A DNA stretch of 64,000 nt from the NCBI RefSeq assembly GCF_030463565.1, contig NC_134643.1, positions 40,524,221 through 40,588,220 of the forward strand, given 5' to 3'. The stretch is from Pelecanus crispus. Its lineage: Eukaryota > Chordata > Aves > Pelecaniformes > Pelecanidae. The notes beneath the pieces are model-generated. The model worked only from the letters and a program-made list of their open reading frames with translations, had not been told where the DNA came from and searched no databases. Positions 38,501-50,408 of this stretch are shown here, piece after piece. The position numbers and the translations under genes were made by a program. Position 1 is the stretch's first letter; every line of letters starts with the position of its first letter.

Positions 38501-41500
38501 AGATATCAGCAGATAAATTGGAAGAGTCATGGAACATCCCTAAGAGATAGGAAAAAGCATTAATTCAAGATAGTTTGGAGGAGGAAGAGGAGCAGTGACT
38601 GAGGATTTTCCTCAACAATGAGGTAAACATACGGAAAGTGAAAAAGACTTGGGAAAGAAAAATCTTGGAGTTAAGTTTCAGTCAAGCTTGTGATTAAACC
38701 TCTGTTTAAACAACTTTGATTAGTAAATGGCAACACATCAAGAAGATGCAATGAAGAGAGGTTAAGATGCAGAACTGCACAATGGAAGCTATGTCAGAAG
38801 TGAAGATGATGAACTGGTAGAACTGATAATTATCAGTATAAAAATCTCAGGGTGAAGCTGTATCAGCAGACATGAAGACACACAGAAATTGCATTGAGTT
38901 TGCAGGGGAAGACATGTCTCTGAAACATCTCAAGGAGCTATTCAGGCAGGCAGGTATTCCCACTCTATGTGACTAAATCTTCTGAGTATGGAGAAATACC
39001 AAACGAAAATCATGTTGAAGAATAAAGAATGATAAAGATATCTCATGTAACTATGTCTCAAAAACAACATACATGGTTTTTTTTAGTGTTGGAGATGTTG
39101 TCTCCTTATTGCTCTCACGAACCAAACCACATTCTGATCTAGTAAACCTTCTCTTGCTGGAACAACCAAGTCTCTGATCTAAGAATTGACCCCTTTCAGT
39201 CCATTCACCAGAAAAGACAAGAACTTTGCTTCCTCTCTGAAAGCAGAGCATCCTCCTAGATTAACCAAATGACATTTCTTTTCCCTTCAGGACAAATTTC
39301 TAGAAGAGTTCACAGCTAGCTGGCATGCAGCCAGCACAACATTCCTTGGCACTACATGCCCATTAAACTTCAGAGTTTGCTGGCACAAGCCAGCTCTGCA
39401 TTCTGTCCCGGAGATGGCTGTATTTCAGCAGTAATGAAACTGCAATAGACATAGAGCCACATTCTTTGCTCCAACACCCATGCAGCCCCAGTGAAAACAA
39501 TGCAGGCAAAGTTAGAAAAATTATATGAAGGTGACCAAAGGCCACCCTGTCAAGCTTTTATTAAAGCAGCATTTAAAAAAATACTCCTTTGTTTTCCCTG
39601 AATAATCAACTCCACCTTGCTCCTCACTAATTCCACAGAACTTTTTAACAAGATCTGTCAGTCTTTTCCTCTTCCTCTTCCATCAGAGGGGATCTTCTAT
39701 GTTCCCTTGTAGCTGTTCCTCACAACAGCCATGACATTATCAGACAGCTCACTGTGTTAGTGATGAGTAGGCTGAATTAGCTCCAGTTAAGCACTAGTCA
39801 TGGAATAAGAGGTTTTTGAAGTACAGGCAGGCAACTGGTAAATTGGGAGACCGAAGTTACAGCCCAAAGGACAAGTGGTACAGTGCTTTGGAAAGGTCTA
39901 TTTGTCATTAAGGTTTATGGGCATAAGCAGGCCTCTTCTGTTTTTCCGTTCAGTGAGCAGGCGGCTGGGTATTTGACCTCCTTCTTTTAAAAACTCCAGA
40001 TCAATGCTGGGCACAAGGCAGGCCCGCTAAGCAGGAAAGGTGATGCAGCTGTGTTGTTCCTATTTAATACAACAGCACTTTGGCCCTATCTCCCCCATTT
40101 CTTCTGTATTCACAGTTCTTTAGGGAGTTGCTCTGTCACAGGCGCACCTCCGCGCTGGCACAGTTGCTTGAGTGACCATCAGCAAGCAGCTCAGGCACAC
40201 GTGAAATGCTTAACAAGCTGAGCAGAGCAAGCCCTGTGGAGTACCGGGTGAGTATGCTTAACAAGCACACCAATTTCTATTCGCCAGTCACACTGATATG
40301 AGGAAAGCTGGTTTAAGAATTGCGCTGAGGATTAGCTAGATGATTCATAGGAAAATCCAAATGTAAGGACCTGATCTACATACAAAGTATGTGGCTGAGA
40401 GGTGGGAAAAGGAAACACTCCGTCTCTTGCTCTGAATGGATCCTAATTGCCTATTTCTTCTAGTTACAGTGATCGATCTCCAAGCATGACTATATTAAAC
40501 AAACCATATGCGTATATTCGTGTACATACACTTCTTTTAAAATACTCTCACAACCTGAGTTTCAGATTCCCCTGTATAAAACTCAAAATGCCAAGATCTG
40601 CTCACGGGAGATTCACTCAGACTCCTAAAGGCCCCTTCCTGTTTTCTTCTTGTACAGCAAAGAGCAGTATTTGCCCCACTGCTTATAAAACACAGGGCAA
40701 TTAAACGTGCACTGTAAAATATTATTATGGTAATGACACACATCTGTTCCCGGAACACTGCTAACATGTTATTTGTGATTAATCTAGTTCACTGAAGAAA
40801 GTTGTGAGGGCAGAGGATATATCTGTTTGTTCTTTTCCTCTGTACAATGAATATTGCTGGGAGCTGATAATAATATCTACTGACAGAAAAGACTAAAGAA
40901 ACAGAAACATTTTTCTATCTGGTGGGTAAACATACTATACAGCTAATAATTGCATGAGATGCTCTTATGATTTTCACTTGAGTGACTGTATTTTATGTAT
41001 TTTGACATCTCTCATCAATGATTTTTGCCCCGCATAGGATGTGGTGCTGAGAAAGGGCTGGTTTCTATGTACTTGATTTCTCACAACCTGAGCTCTCTAG
41101 CATTATCTGTCATTTACAGTGATTCATTATCGAAGTACTGCACAAGGGTTTAAGCTGTAAAACTCCAAGAGATTTGTCTGGACTTTGGAAGAGATTTTAT
41201 GACGTTTGGGATTTGGGAGCAACACTCTAAAGCAAAGTATTTTTTAAATGCGTCACTTTCTGGATGCCTTGACTCTAGATGAAGCTTCGCTTACCAAGGG
41301 CAGTTCATTTCTCTGGTCATTCTTTGACTCAGTTCACTCCGAGCTCTAGCATCTCCCACACATTCAGTTGAAGCTGTATGGTCTCCAAACGTTTATAGCA
41401 AGGAACTCTCCATCAGGCAACTTGGGGAAATGTAATCTCTTTTTTTTTTAATCCCTTTTCTATCTCTGTGCTACAAACAGAAAGCCTGTGCTTCCTCCAC

Positions 41501-42597
41501 ACCCACTCTCCTTGCCAGAAGCCTCACTGCAACTTCCTGTCAGTTTTACACACTGCTATAGACTTCCTCTCAGCAAAAGTTTTATCTGAACGTACTATGT
41601 TAACTATTTGCTTACTAAGTGTTTCCTAGAAACTTAAATGCTCATGTTTTTGACTTTCAGAAGTTAAACCCTTTGTAACTGGAAAATATTAGTAACACTC
41701 CAGAAAAAAGTGACATTATTTAGGACTAAAGTAAGAGAAAGGCTAAGAAATATCGTAATTATTTGCAGGCAATGGGCATCCTGCTTTGTATCAGCAGGGC
41801 TAATGATAGGCTGTTCACATCCAGAGGCGCAATAATCCATATAAAAAGACACGCTGCATTTCTAAAACACGCTTCACCAATAGATAGAAATGTAGGAAAT
41901 ACTGCCCTGGTGTTTACATTTCCAGCTCTTAATGTTCTAAATTAACTTAAAGCGACTGTAACGTGCTTTCAACCCACCTTTCAGCTCTAGCTAACCTATG
42001 GCTCCTACTTGGGGCTTGCAAGGACTTGGGGACAGAGGGACTGTGTTATCCCAGTGAGAACTTGGGGAGAGAAGGACCGTGCTGTGGAGCACAAGGCGTC
42101 TTTGGGAATGTCTGACAGGGCCGGAGACGGGGTACAGATTAGAGGCCTGGCACAGCAAGGCAACCCCAGGCTCTGGTCTCCAGCTTTAACACACTCTTCC
42201 AGCCCCTGGCCGCCGAAACAGCGCATTTCGCTTATGTTCCATCCCCGAGTAAAAAAATTCTCCCAAGTCCAAAGCAGGGGCGTGTGGACGACGACGAGGG
42301 CGGCTCAACGCGCCCTGCTCGCCCGCCCCCGGCCCCCACACCCCCCGGGCCCGGGCTCCCTCACAGCCGCCACAGGCGGGGTGGCGGCAGGCCGGGGGAG
42401 GCCGCGGAGCCGCACGGCGGGCTGCCCGGCCCGCCTCAGCGCGGTTCCCACTCAGGGCAGCCGCCGCCGGACCGCCAGCGGCCATCCCTTCCTACCGGCC
42501 CTCCCCTCCGCCCCCGCCACCAGCCGCTCCGCGCCGGGGGTGTGCGCCCGGGGCGGGGGTGGCGGGGCCCGGCGGCCGCACCAACATGGGGCCCGGC

Positions 42598-42634
42598 GGG
42601 GCGGGGCGGGGCGGGGCGGGGGGGGGAGGGAGGG
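42598..42634 (+). promoter_or_regulatory. Tandem Sp1/KLF GC boxes, G-quadruplex-prone
   Basis: Four head-to-tail copies of GGGGC merge into GGGGGGGGGAGGGAGGG. Each overlapping GGGGCGGGG is a consensus Sp1/KLF site. The same strand offers more than four G-runs of three or more with one-base spacers, so a G-quadruplex could form. The tract lies just upstream of the proposed first exon. Confidence 0.75.
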
Positions 42635-42642
42635 CGGCTGAC

Positions 42643-42654
42643 GCGCCTGCGCAG
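42643..42654. promoter_or_regulatory. NRF1-like palindromic site
   Basis: GCGCCTGCGCAG matches the NRF1 consensus (GCGCNTGCGC) with the central base changed. It lies nine bases downstream of the GC-box tract and upstream of the proposed first exon, a common position for NRF1 in TATA-less CpG promoters. Binding is inferred from the motif only. Confidence 0.55.
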
Positions 42655-42699
42655 GGGGAGCGGAGCGGCGAGGTCACCCCTCCCCTCCGCGCCGCCCCC

Positions 42700-42836
42700 G
42701 CCGCGCCAGAGCGAGGCTGGGCGTGCGGCGTCACGGCGACGGCCCCAAGCCGCGCCCCGGCACAGGCAGCGAGAGGGAGCGGAGCGGGCTCGGCCGGCGA
42801 GGCGGCGGCGGCGGCGGCGAGCGGAGGCGCTGTCCG
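42700..42836 (+). other. RAP1B: Probable non-coding first exon of the RAP1 gene
   Basis: The 62784 exon opens with a short leader, so an upstream non-coding exon is needed. The only CpG island in the window lies 20 kb upstream on the same side. Within it, a GC-rich stretch with six GGC triplets (42801-42818) ends at CCG followed by GTAGGT (42837-42842), the best donor-like site I see in the island. The transcription start is a guess placed downstream of the GC boxes and NRF1-like site. The 5' edge could be off by 100 bases or more, and another donor could be used. Confidence 0.5.
42801..42818 (+). repeat. GGC triplet run in the proposed 5'UTR
   Basis: Six uninterrupted GGC units lie within the proposed first exon. 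Two more CGG runs follow in the island, at 42941-42955 (five units) and about 42979-42996 (six units). Runs this short are normal in vertebrate 5'UTRs. Confidence 0.85.
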
Positions 42837-43036
42837 GTAGGTCGCGGCGGAGGGCGCGGGCCGGGCCGCTGTGGCGGTGGGGTGGGGAGCGGCGCGTCTG
42901 GTACAGGTGGCGCGGCGGGGCGGGGATGGGCTGGTGGGGGCGGCGGCGGCGGCGGTGCGGGGGGGGGGGTGGGAGAAGCGGCGGCGGCGGCGGCGGGGAG
43001 CGGCGCGCTGTGAGGGAAGGGGCACGAGCCTGAAAC

Positions 43037-43126
43037 ATGGCGGAGGAGGAACTGGGAGTCGCCGCCTCGTCCGGCCTCAGGCGCGGGGGGACACGGCGGG
43101 GGGCGGGGGGGGGGGGGGGACGCTGA
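43037..43126 (+). other. Short frame at a YY1-like ATGGCGG in the CpG island
   Basis: AAACATGGCGGAGG contains a YY1-type core (AACATGG). The ATG at 43037 opens a 29-codon frame that ends in a Gly/Arg-rich run at a TGA, and a TGA also stands two codons upstream. It falls inside the proposed first intron unless an alternative first exon is used. A short upstream ORF or simply a YY1 element are both possible; a protein gene is unlikely. Confidence 0.35.
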
Positions 43127-44380
43127 GGGGCAGCCGCTGCCAGCCGGGCCGAGGGCCCGGCCCTGCCCTTCGCCGCCACCCCCCCTCCCGCCGGTCCCCG
43201 GAGCAGAAGTTGGAGCGGAAGCGGAAAGTTGTAACCCCGCGGCTCGGGGCCGCGACGTGGGGCCCGGTTGGGTGCGGGGAGGGGCGGGTGACGCCCGGCT
43301 CGGCCCCGCCGCGGGCGGGGAAGGGGACGGTCCCCGGCTGCCGCCGTCGTCGTTGTCAGCGGGAAGTCCGAGCCGGAGCCCCACCTAGTCCGGTCGTCGG
43401 AGAGAAGCTGCTGGCTCTTTCCGGCCGGTGTGTGGGGGCGAGGCGAAGGGGGGGGACAGGCCGGGTGCGACCGGCCGGGCAGCCCGCCGACCGCCGGTGC
43501 TTGTGCCTGGGGTGGCCGCGGAGCCAGCGAGTGGCCAGCGAGTTCCCCTCCTGCTTGTCACAAAATAAAAAGGAAAAGGGGATGACAGGGATGTTCATCT
43601 CGTCTAAACAACCCCCTCACCCGTGTCAAAGCAAATGGAAGACTTTGACTGACGCTTCCTGCGCCAAACCCGTCTAATAACCCCGAGATACCTCGTACCC
43701 TTTGCATGTGTTGGTGGAGAAGCGGTGGAAGGAAAGAGAAGTTCGCAAAGGGTCGACTAAAACCAAACCCGAGTGTTTTCTCATTGGCCTCGGATTACAA
43801 AAAGAGGATAATAAACCAAGGCTTCCTGAAAAAAAGATCAGTGTGCTTTTACTCCCTTTTCCATCTTAAAGGGATGGGTTACCCTTTTCAGGGGTTATTT
43901 AAAAAAAAAAAAAAAAGCTTTTTCAATACTGCTTTGGGGTATGATAGTAAGGTATTACGGTTCCAAGAGGCAGGGTATTTCAAGAGATGCCCAGCTTGAA
44001 AATTGCACAGGTCGTGTGTGTGTTCTTGCATTTAGATGTTTTGATTAGTGTAATTTGTTATTTCCAGCATATAACAGCTACATCTTATCCTAGTGTGAAA
44101 TGTGTAGACAGTCTATGACAACAGACTTTTCAGTACTCTTTCATGGTGAAATATACATTGAAATTACTGTTACAAAAAACAAGACATGAAACACTCTTCT
44201 TTTTCATAAATTATAATTAAAAGGCAAAGAAGCAATCACATTGTCTTGTATAGTAACCATTGAAAACCAAATGTATTTCCGTTTGGAAAGAGATTCTTTT
44301 CTCCTCTGTTCAAAACTTGCAAAATGAATCAAATGATCATTTTTGGATAACTTACCTCTGTGTTAAAATCACAAGCTTTT

Positions 44381-44397
44381 TTTTTTGTGGGGGGGGA
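44381..44397 (+). repeat. T-run followed by G-run
   Basis: A run of about ten T is followed by GT and then nine G within intron 1. A separate ten-base G run lies at 44850-44859. They are low-complexity tracts with no gene content. Confidence 0.7.
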
Positions 44398-47300
44398 ACC
44401 AAACAACTTGCTGCAGTCAAGTGTTTTCACTTTATCCATCACATCTTTTTTACTCTTGCTCGAAGTCTATCCTGTAGACTTCATTCTAGCTAAAAATGAG
44501 CTGAGTGAACAGTGGACATTACCTTGGCTGTTGACATCAAAGGCTTTGCAAATAAACTTTCTAACTAATTAGATGCAGTGTTTTATTCCTTGGTACCTGC
44601 ATGTTTTCAGGGATGCTTCTTGTAGTGGTATGAACTACTTTTAAGTTCAACTTGCAACTGTAGCGTAAAGCTTTATGATTATCTATAGCTAAATAACTGA
44701 GTTTTGAGTTGCACTGTACGATATAAATGTCGTGTATCTTTTTTGCAGCAAAGCTGATCATACTTGGAGCACCTGTCTGCCTGGGGGTGAAATAATCTGC
44801 AAAACAGAGTTGAAAGACTATGAGTGTAAAACCAGAACTTGTATATGGCGGGGGGGGGGCGGACAACAATAGTCTTTTTACTGTCTGTAACTGTGTGTCT
44901 TGCTTCTATTACTACATACATGCACCAGATAAGTTTTCTGAGTGGAATTAAAATTGTGCTATTTTGTTCCCAAGCTCTGCTGTAGGACAGTTCATCAAAA
45001 ATAAATCTGAAGTGAGCCATGACAGTTCTTTGTGCTGTGCCAGTTTTGCAGAGTAAAACTTACTGTCTTTTTAATTGAGAGCCTTTCTGGAGCAGAGGCA
45101 AACAGATGGGAATCTAGGTGAGGGCCTACAAAAGGAGAAGGAATTTACTTGTATGGCTGAGGAGGGAAATGTGCTGAAGACTACACTGTATGTTGTGGTC
45201 TAACAGTTAGTAAATGTGACTGGGAACTAAAATAAACAGTTGTCCACCTATCATCTGGGATGTGGGGAGTGCAAGAGTCACAGAAGTACTTGAGTACTTG
45301 ATGCTTACTGCTATAGTGCCAATCCTGTCATCCGCAGAGCTCTGCTAGCTGCTCGGAGTTAGGTACGGAGAGGTGCTCTTAAGGGTAAGCATATCTTATA
45401 GATAAAAACAGGCACTCTGTTGTCCTTGGGTGTATGGTAAGAGGGTAGGCGGATCCTTTATGAATTGGCCTAAGTAATGCTTAGATGACTTTCAGATACC
45501 CGACTGACATTTGAGAGTGTTCTTCAGGGTAAGCTAAACTTGTGAGTTTTTAGTCAAAATTGCTCTCTTAGTAAAGAGATCACTAACAGAAGTTTATGTT
45601 TAGCTTGTGGTTGCAAGCACTGCCGCTCTTTTGCCTCAGAATGAATACAAAAGCAGACTGAAGTACACTGTATAATGTCAGTGCATTGAATCCCTGCTGA
45701 GTTGGGGCAGGCTTCTGCTGTGTTCTGTTGCATCTAGGTCAGGTAGAGGGATATTTTAGACAGCCTCCTTGTTTGGAGAGATTGAAGGAGTATCTACAGT
45801 AACTACACCTTCATATTTGAAGGCAAACTTTGTTTTCCTGCTCAGATGTGGTTAAGATGGTCTGTTACTATTCTTGCATAAAGCAGGAAAAAAGGAAGTT
45901 TTTTGTTGCTTGAATGCCGTTAATAGGGGACCTGTTTTCAAGTCGATTGAGTCTTCAAAGTTGTTCAGCAGTTGGCTGCAGGAGAGCTTTAGTATTTCAC
46001 TTAAAGTATCACTTTCTGCTTAGGGCCTGTCAGCCATGAGAAAACCTAGTGGGACAGGTGTATTGGAAGCAATATTCTGATGAAGCCATGGCAGTTTGCT
46101 TGTAGTAGGCAAGCGTTATTTGGAGAAAGTCAAAGACCTTGTCTGCTGGCACAAACTGTTTCTTCATGGAACAGTTGAATGAGGCTACCTTCAAAAGCAG
46201 CAGTAGGTTCTGGCTTGAAGCTCTCATCTCTTGAGCTTTAGAATGCCTAAAGAAACACTGGATTACTGAAAGTGAAAAGGGTTTTTTTTTCTTTTATTAT
46301 TGTCTGTGCCTGTTTATGTATGGTGGTGTGAGCTCCTGACATACTATGTGTTCCTCTCCTCTAGCAGCAAGGAAAGGGAGGAAGCCTGTAAATGCCAGGT
46401 TGAAAATCTGCCTATTAGGCAACTTTTGAAATATAAAATGATTTGGGGGCCCTCTAGCTATTCAGGATGCTCTTTTTTCAAGAGCAGTGTTTTAATAGTA
46501 ATTTTTACTACTGAAGCAGTAGAGTGAAAGTTACTGTGAGACCCTACAGGAATGTGTGTAGCAGAGTTAAAGGAACTTTTCAGAGTTGAACCAGGAAGCA
46601 GAGGAGATATTTGACAAGATCTTGTACACTGTCCCACTCAGTTTTCTAGTTATTAATCTAAGGACTTGTTTGAAGTAAATCCCTGCTATGCAACTATGAA
46701 AAGAGACTGCCAATTACAGTACACATGGTTACTTCATTCTTGGCCAAGGGAGGAAGGCCAGACCATAGTGTAGGAGTGGGACAGCCTAGCCCTTCTAATG
46801 GACTGGTGTTTGCATCCTGTGGCAGAGAAGCAGCATCTCATGTTTCTCTCCAGCCTGAGATTCTCTTCAGGGAACCCGTAATTTTTTAGATCACTTCATA
46901 TCATTCCTGCAGCTGTTGCAACACAGGAAGGTGTCCTTAATCTGAATGACTTGACCAGGTCTTCTGCAAAAAGGATATTGTGTGCCGCTGTTACTCATTT
47001 GTGAAATAATTCTCAATATAACTCTTAATTGTAGAGCTGTGAGAAGCTTTATATAATTAAATTTCTGGACAGTATTGAAGAACTGGAACAGGAGAACAGT
47101 TTATTTTCATAACTGAAGACAAACTTAAAGCAAGCATCTGTAGTTATAATTCTTGCCTTTTTTCATAGAAACTCTGAGGAGAATGTGCTCTTTGCATCAG
47201 CATTTGTTGACACTGAGGTGAATGTTGCTCTAATTATAACAACAATAAGTCTTGATTTCAGTAGGTAATCTGGATTAAAGGGAAAGATGTAGTTTAACAA

Positions 47301-49340
47301 TATTACCTTTAGTGTGGCTTGCTTCATAGCTTTATGTGAAATTAGATGGTGAAAGTTTTTTTCTTAAATGAATTTGCTATCTATATGCCAAATAATGTAT
47401 GTTGGCTAGCCTCCTCTTCAGTTAATCTAAAATAAGTTGTGAACACACATAGTCCCTGCAACTGTTTCTTTTTGATTCTATTAGTTGTCTAAGCTTTTGA
47501 ATTCTTGTCCTATTTTTTCCACTCACAGTCTCTGTTTCTGCAACCTAGCCAGTTGTGCCTTCATTTTTTTTCATGTCTGCAATGAAGGGAAATTTCTTGA
47601 AAGTGTTCCTCCTATGTCAGGAAGAAGCAAAAAGAGTACCACCACATCTGTGTTAAAGATGAACTGCAGACACATGTGAGTTACCTGTGTGCAGTTCAAG
47701 AGGAGAGGTAGAGGAGACAGAAGACAGACCTGTATGTTGCTAGGTGTGGCACTTCAGGACTGCTGAAATCAAAGTGTTTTCGGTAGTTGCAGGGCTAGAC
47801 CAGCTACTTATGTTTTTTCTAAAGGTTTCATGTACGGTCAGTAGTTTTTATTTAAGATGAAGCTAGTATGCTGAGCAGTGCTTGGACTGCATCAGAACCC
47901 AGACAATACTGATAGTTAAGTTGTGGAGTTGTACAGTCCTTGCTTGCAGTTAATCAAACTTCTGTAACATCTGGTCTGATACTCCCCCCAAAAGGGATTC
48001 ATTAGAAGACTAGTGGAAAGTGCAGCGTGTTTATTTTTTCTGAACATGGAGAAGGGTAAACTGGAATGTGGAAGTAATGTATTAAGTGGAAGTTATCTAA
48101 GAATCTTATTCCCTGCAATACAGTAATTAGGGATAGATTATTTGTTTATAATGTGACATTTACAGTTGAGACTGAGCTGTATGTGGCTGTGTGTCCAGGC
48201 TATGTGGTTACTTAAGTGTGGGGGCAGCCCAGTGACATAACACTGCAGGAACCTTTTATTAATCTTGCAAATGTGAAGTAGTTAAGTTGAATTGTTAGAC
48301 GTTGTAAGATGCAGTCAGTAACCTCCTCTGATCTTTCATTGTGAAGCTACTTACAAGTTAATATTCTGAAAGCCTGATGTACAAGATGACCTGTAAGCAT
48401 AGTCTACTTGGCTTCACGTGATTGCTTTTTGCATACAGTATTGTTGAAGGATTTTCTTGGGGTTGGGGAATTGTATAAATTAATACTGCATGCAAAATCT
48501 TGACTCTTACACTTCTGGAGTTATATTTATATAGTTAATATGTATAAGGATATATCGTACTGTCTTTCTGTGACCCTTCTGACTTGTTTAAAATGGAGAA
48601 TTGATGGGCAGTAGACATTCTGTGACTGGTGGTTTTATTCCCATCCAGGGAATGGTCCTTTTGTTATTTACTGCCTATTGTTTATATTGGTGCAAGCGTA
48701 CAGAAAACGCTATGTGTTTTCACAGATTTTATGATGAGCGGCATCAGAAATGAGTTCTTGGCAAGCCTAACTTCACCTTCAGAGTTCTTGCACGTGTTAT
48801 ACCAGTCTATAGATGAATTTCCAAGATAGTTTTATATCAACAATCTTCACTTAATATAAGTATACAATTTGAGATGCATTGGGCTTGTGTTCTTGGTGTG
48901 CTGCAAAATGCTGTGCCATGCTTCTAGAAATTGACAGCAGATTGTCATCTTAGCACTTGGTGGAACATAAGAGGCCGTAGTAGTCCTGCAGCATCAAGAA
49001 GGAGCACTGGAAGAGGCCAGAATAGCTGACAGTCATGCTGGAGAATCGCTCTTCCATTTTTCTGATATATCTTTTTTTAAGTAGCAAATTAGCTGGGATC
49101 TCACCAAAGAAGACACCCCCTCTTACTTGATGTAGGTCATCCTGGGCATTGAGTAGGTTTGGAGGCCAACAGACAGAAGTCTGTGATACCATAATAAACA
49201 GGCTCATAACTCTCATGTTTTTTTTAACTGGATGCTTGGTCTTCAAATGTTTTTTGACACCGTCTCCCATAATCTTCTCCTTGGGAAGCTGGCAGCTCAT
49301 GGCTTGGATGGGCGTAGTCTTCACTGGGTAAAAAAACTGG

Positions 49341-50300
49341 TTGGGTGGCCGAGCCCAGAGGGTTGTGGTAAATGGAGTTAAGTCCGGTTGGCAGCCGGTC
49401 ACGAGCGGTGTTCCCCAGGGCTCTGTTTTGGGGCCAGCCTTATTTAATATCTTAATCGATGATCTGGATGAGGGGATTGAGTGCACCCTCAGTAAGTTTG
49501 CAGACGACACCAAGTTGGGTGGGAGTGTCGATCTGCTCGAGGGTAGGATGGCCCTGCAGAGGGACCTGGACAGACTGGATCGATGGGCCGTGGCCAACTG
49601 TATGAGGTTTAACAAGGCCAAGTGCCGGGTCCTGCACTTTGGTCACAACAACCCCATGCAACACTACAGGCTTGGGGAAGAGTGGCTGGAAAGCTGCCGG
49701 GCAGAAAAGGAACTGGGGGTGCTGGTTGACAGCCGGCTGAACGTGAGCCAGCAGTGTGCCCAGGTGGCCAAGAAGGCCAACAGCATCCTGGCTTGTATCA
49801 GGAATAGTGTGGCCAGCAGGAGCAGGGAGGTGATTGTGCCCCTGTACTCGGCACTAGTGAGGCCGCACCTGGAATACTGTGTCCAGTTTTGGGCCCCTCA
49901 CTACAAGAAAGACATTGAGGTGCTGGAATGTGTCCAGAGAAGGGCAACGAAGCTGGTGAAGGGTCTGGAGCACAGGCCTTATGAGGAGCGGCTGAGGGAA
50001 CTGGGGTTGTTTAGCCTGAAGAAGAGGAGGCTGAGGGGAGACCTTATCGCTCTCTACAACTACCTGAAAGGAGGTTGTAGTGAGGTGGGTGTTGGTCTCT
50101 TCTCCCAAGTAGTTAGCGATAGGACGAGAGGAAACGGGCTTAAGCTGTGCCAGGGGAGGTTTAGGTTGGAAATTAGGAAAAATTTCTTTACGGAAAGGGT
50201 GGTCAAGCATTGGAAGAGGCTGCCCAGAGAGGTGGTGGAGTCACCATCCCTGGAAGTGTTCAGCAAACGGGTAGACGTGGCACTTGGGGACATGGTTTAG
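49341..50300 (+). pseudogene. CR1 ORF2 fragment: reverse transcriptase, last 319 codons open
   Basis: The frame encodes the C-terminal half of a CR1 reverse transcriptase. Visible landmarks are [11 protein letters not shown] (residues 22-32), the catalytic box FADD (53-56), [14 protein letters not shown] (88-101) and the CR1 tail motif [13 protein letters not shown] (172-184). The C-terminus is complete and ends at a normal stop. The first codon at 49341 is TTG, not ATG, and an in-frame TAA lies at 49329-49331, so this is not a translated gene start. The domain continues upstream in another frame (FFDTVSHNLL and following). In that upstream part the position expected to hold the motif A catalytic Asp reads Gly (GGT at 49238-49240). 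The long open stretch suggests a fairly recent insertion. Confidence 0.93.
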
Positions 50301-50392
50301 ACTAGTCTACCCTTGATTGGTTTAGTGTGGACATGGTAGTGTAGGTTAATGGTTGGACTGGATGATCTTAAAGGTCTTTTCCAACCTAAACG

Positions 50393-50408
50393 ATTCTATG
50401 ATTCTATG
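50393..50408 (+). repeat. CR1 3'-terminal octamer repeat, 2 copies
   Basis: Two copies of ATTCTATG mark the exact 3' end of the CR1 element. This octamer is the known recognition end used by CR1 for target-primed reverse transcription. Confidence 0.95.

Larger units (their letters stand above)
26951..42274. other. Intergenic DNA upstream of the promoter
   Basis: Mostly AT-rich sequence without a recognisable gene. It includes a GC-rich patch at 28760-29070, an inverted repeat at 29925-29961, a very AT-rich block at 31930-32170, an open frame at 33134-33430 with a good start context but no known similarity, and a 15-base duplication at 35563-35592. The last 300 bases before the island become steadily richer in GC. 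Confidence 0.65.
42275..43550 (+). promoter_or_regulatory. RAP1B: CpG-island promoter of the RAP1 gene
   Basis: About 1.3 kb with very high G+C and dense CpG sits abruptly between AT-rich sequences on both sides. It contains four overlapping GGGGCGGGG GC boxes (42598-42630), an NRF1-like GCGCCTGCGCAG (42643-42654), a CRE-like half site in GGCGTCACGG near 42727, several CGG runs and a 15-base G run (43105-43119). I see no TATA box at a sensible position. This is the layout of a broad, housekeeping-type promoter, in keeping with the wide expression known for RAP1 genes. Long open frames on both strands here arise because stop codons are rare in GC-rich DNA. The island may also start transcription leftwards; nothing in the sequence proves or excludes that. 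Confidence 0.9.
49220..50408 (+). mobile_element. CR1 LINE, 5'-truncated, with reverse-transcriptase C-terminal half
   Basis: This is a CR1 retrotransposon in the same direction as the host gene. The left edge is approximate: reverse-transcriptase similarity begins around FFDTVSHN (codons from 49250) and nothing CR1-like is clear before about 49220. The coding part ends at a TAG at 50298-50300. It is followed by a roughly 100-base 3'UTR and the CR1-specific end ATTCTATG repeated twice (50393-50408). CR1 copies usually lack target-site duplications, and none is obvious. One extra A in a seven-A run at 49330-49336 breaks the frame. The element therefore lacks its 5' half and endonuclease and cannot move by itself. 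Confidence 0.95.

Noticed and set aside
42284..43677. Frames of up to 268 codons on both strands across the CpG island
   Set aside because: They are rich in Gly, Arg, Pro and Ala, overlap in nearly all frames and have no family motifs. Stop codons are rare in such GC-rich DNA, so length is no evidence of coding.
48950..49621. 223-codon frame on the - strand
   Set aside because: Much of it is the antisense shadow of the CR1 reverse-transcriptase frame; the rest lies in the sequence to its left. No motifs are recognisable.
49452..50293. Other - strand frames inside the CR1 element
   Set aside because: They mirror the conserved coding sequence of the element and have no independent support.
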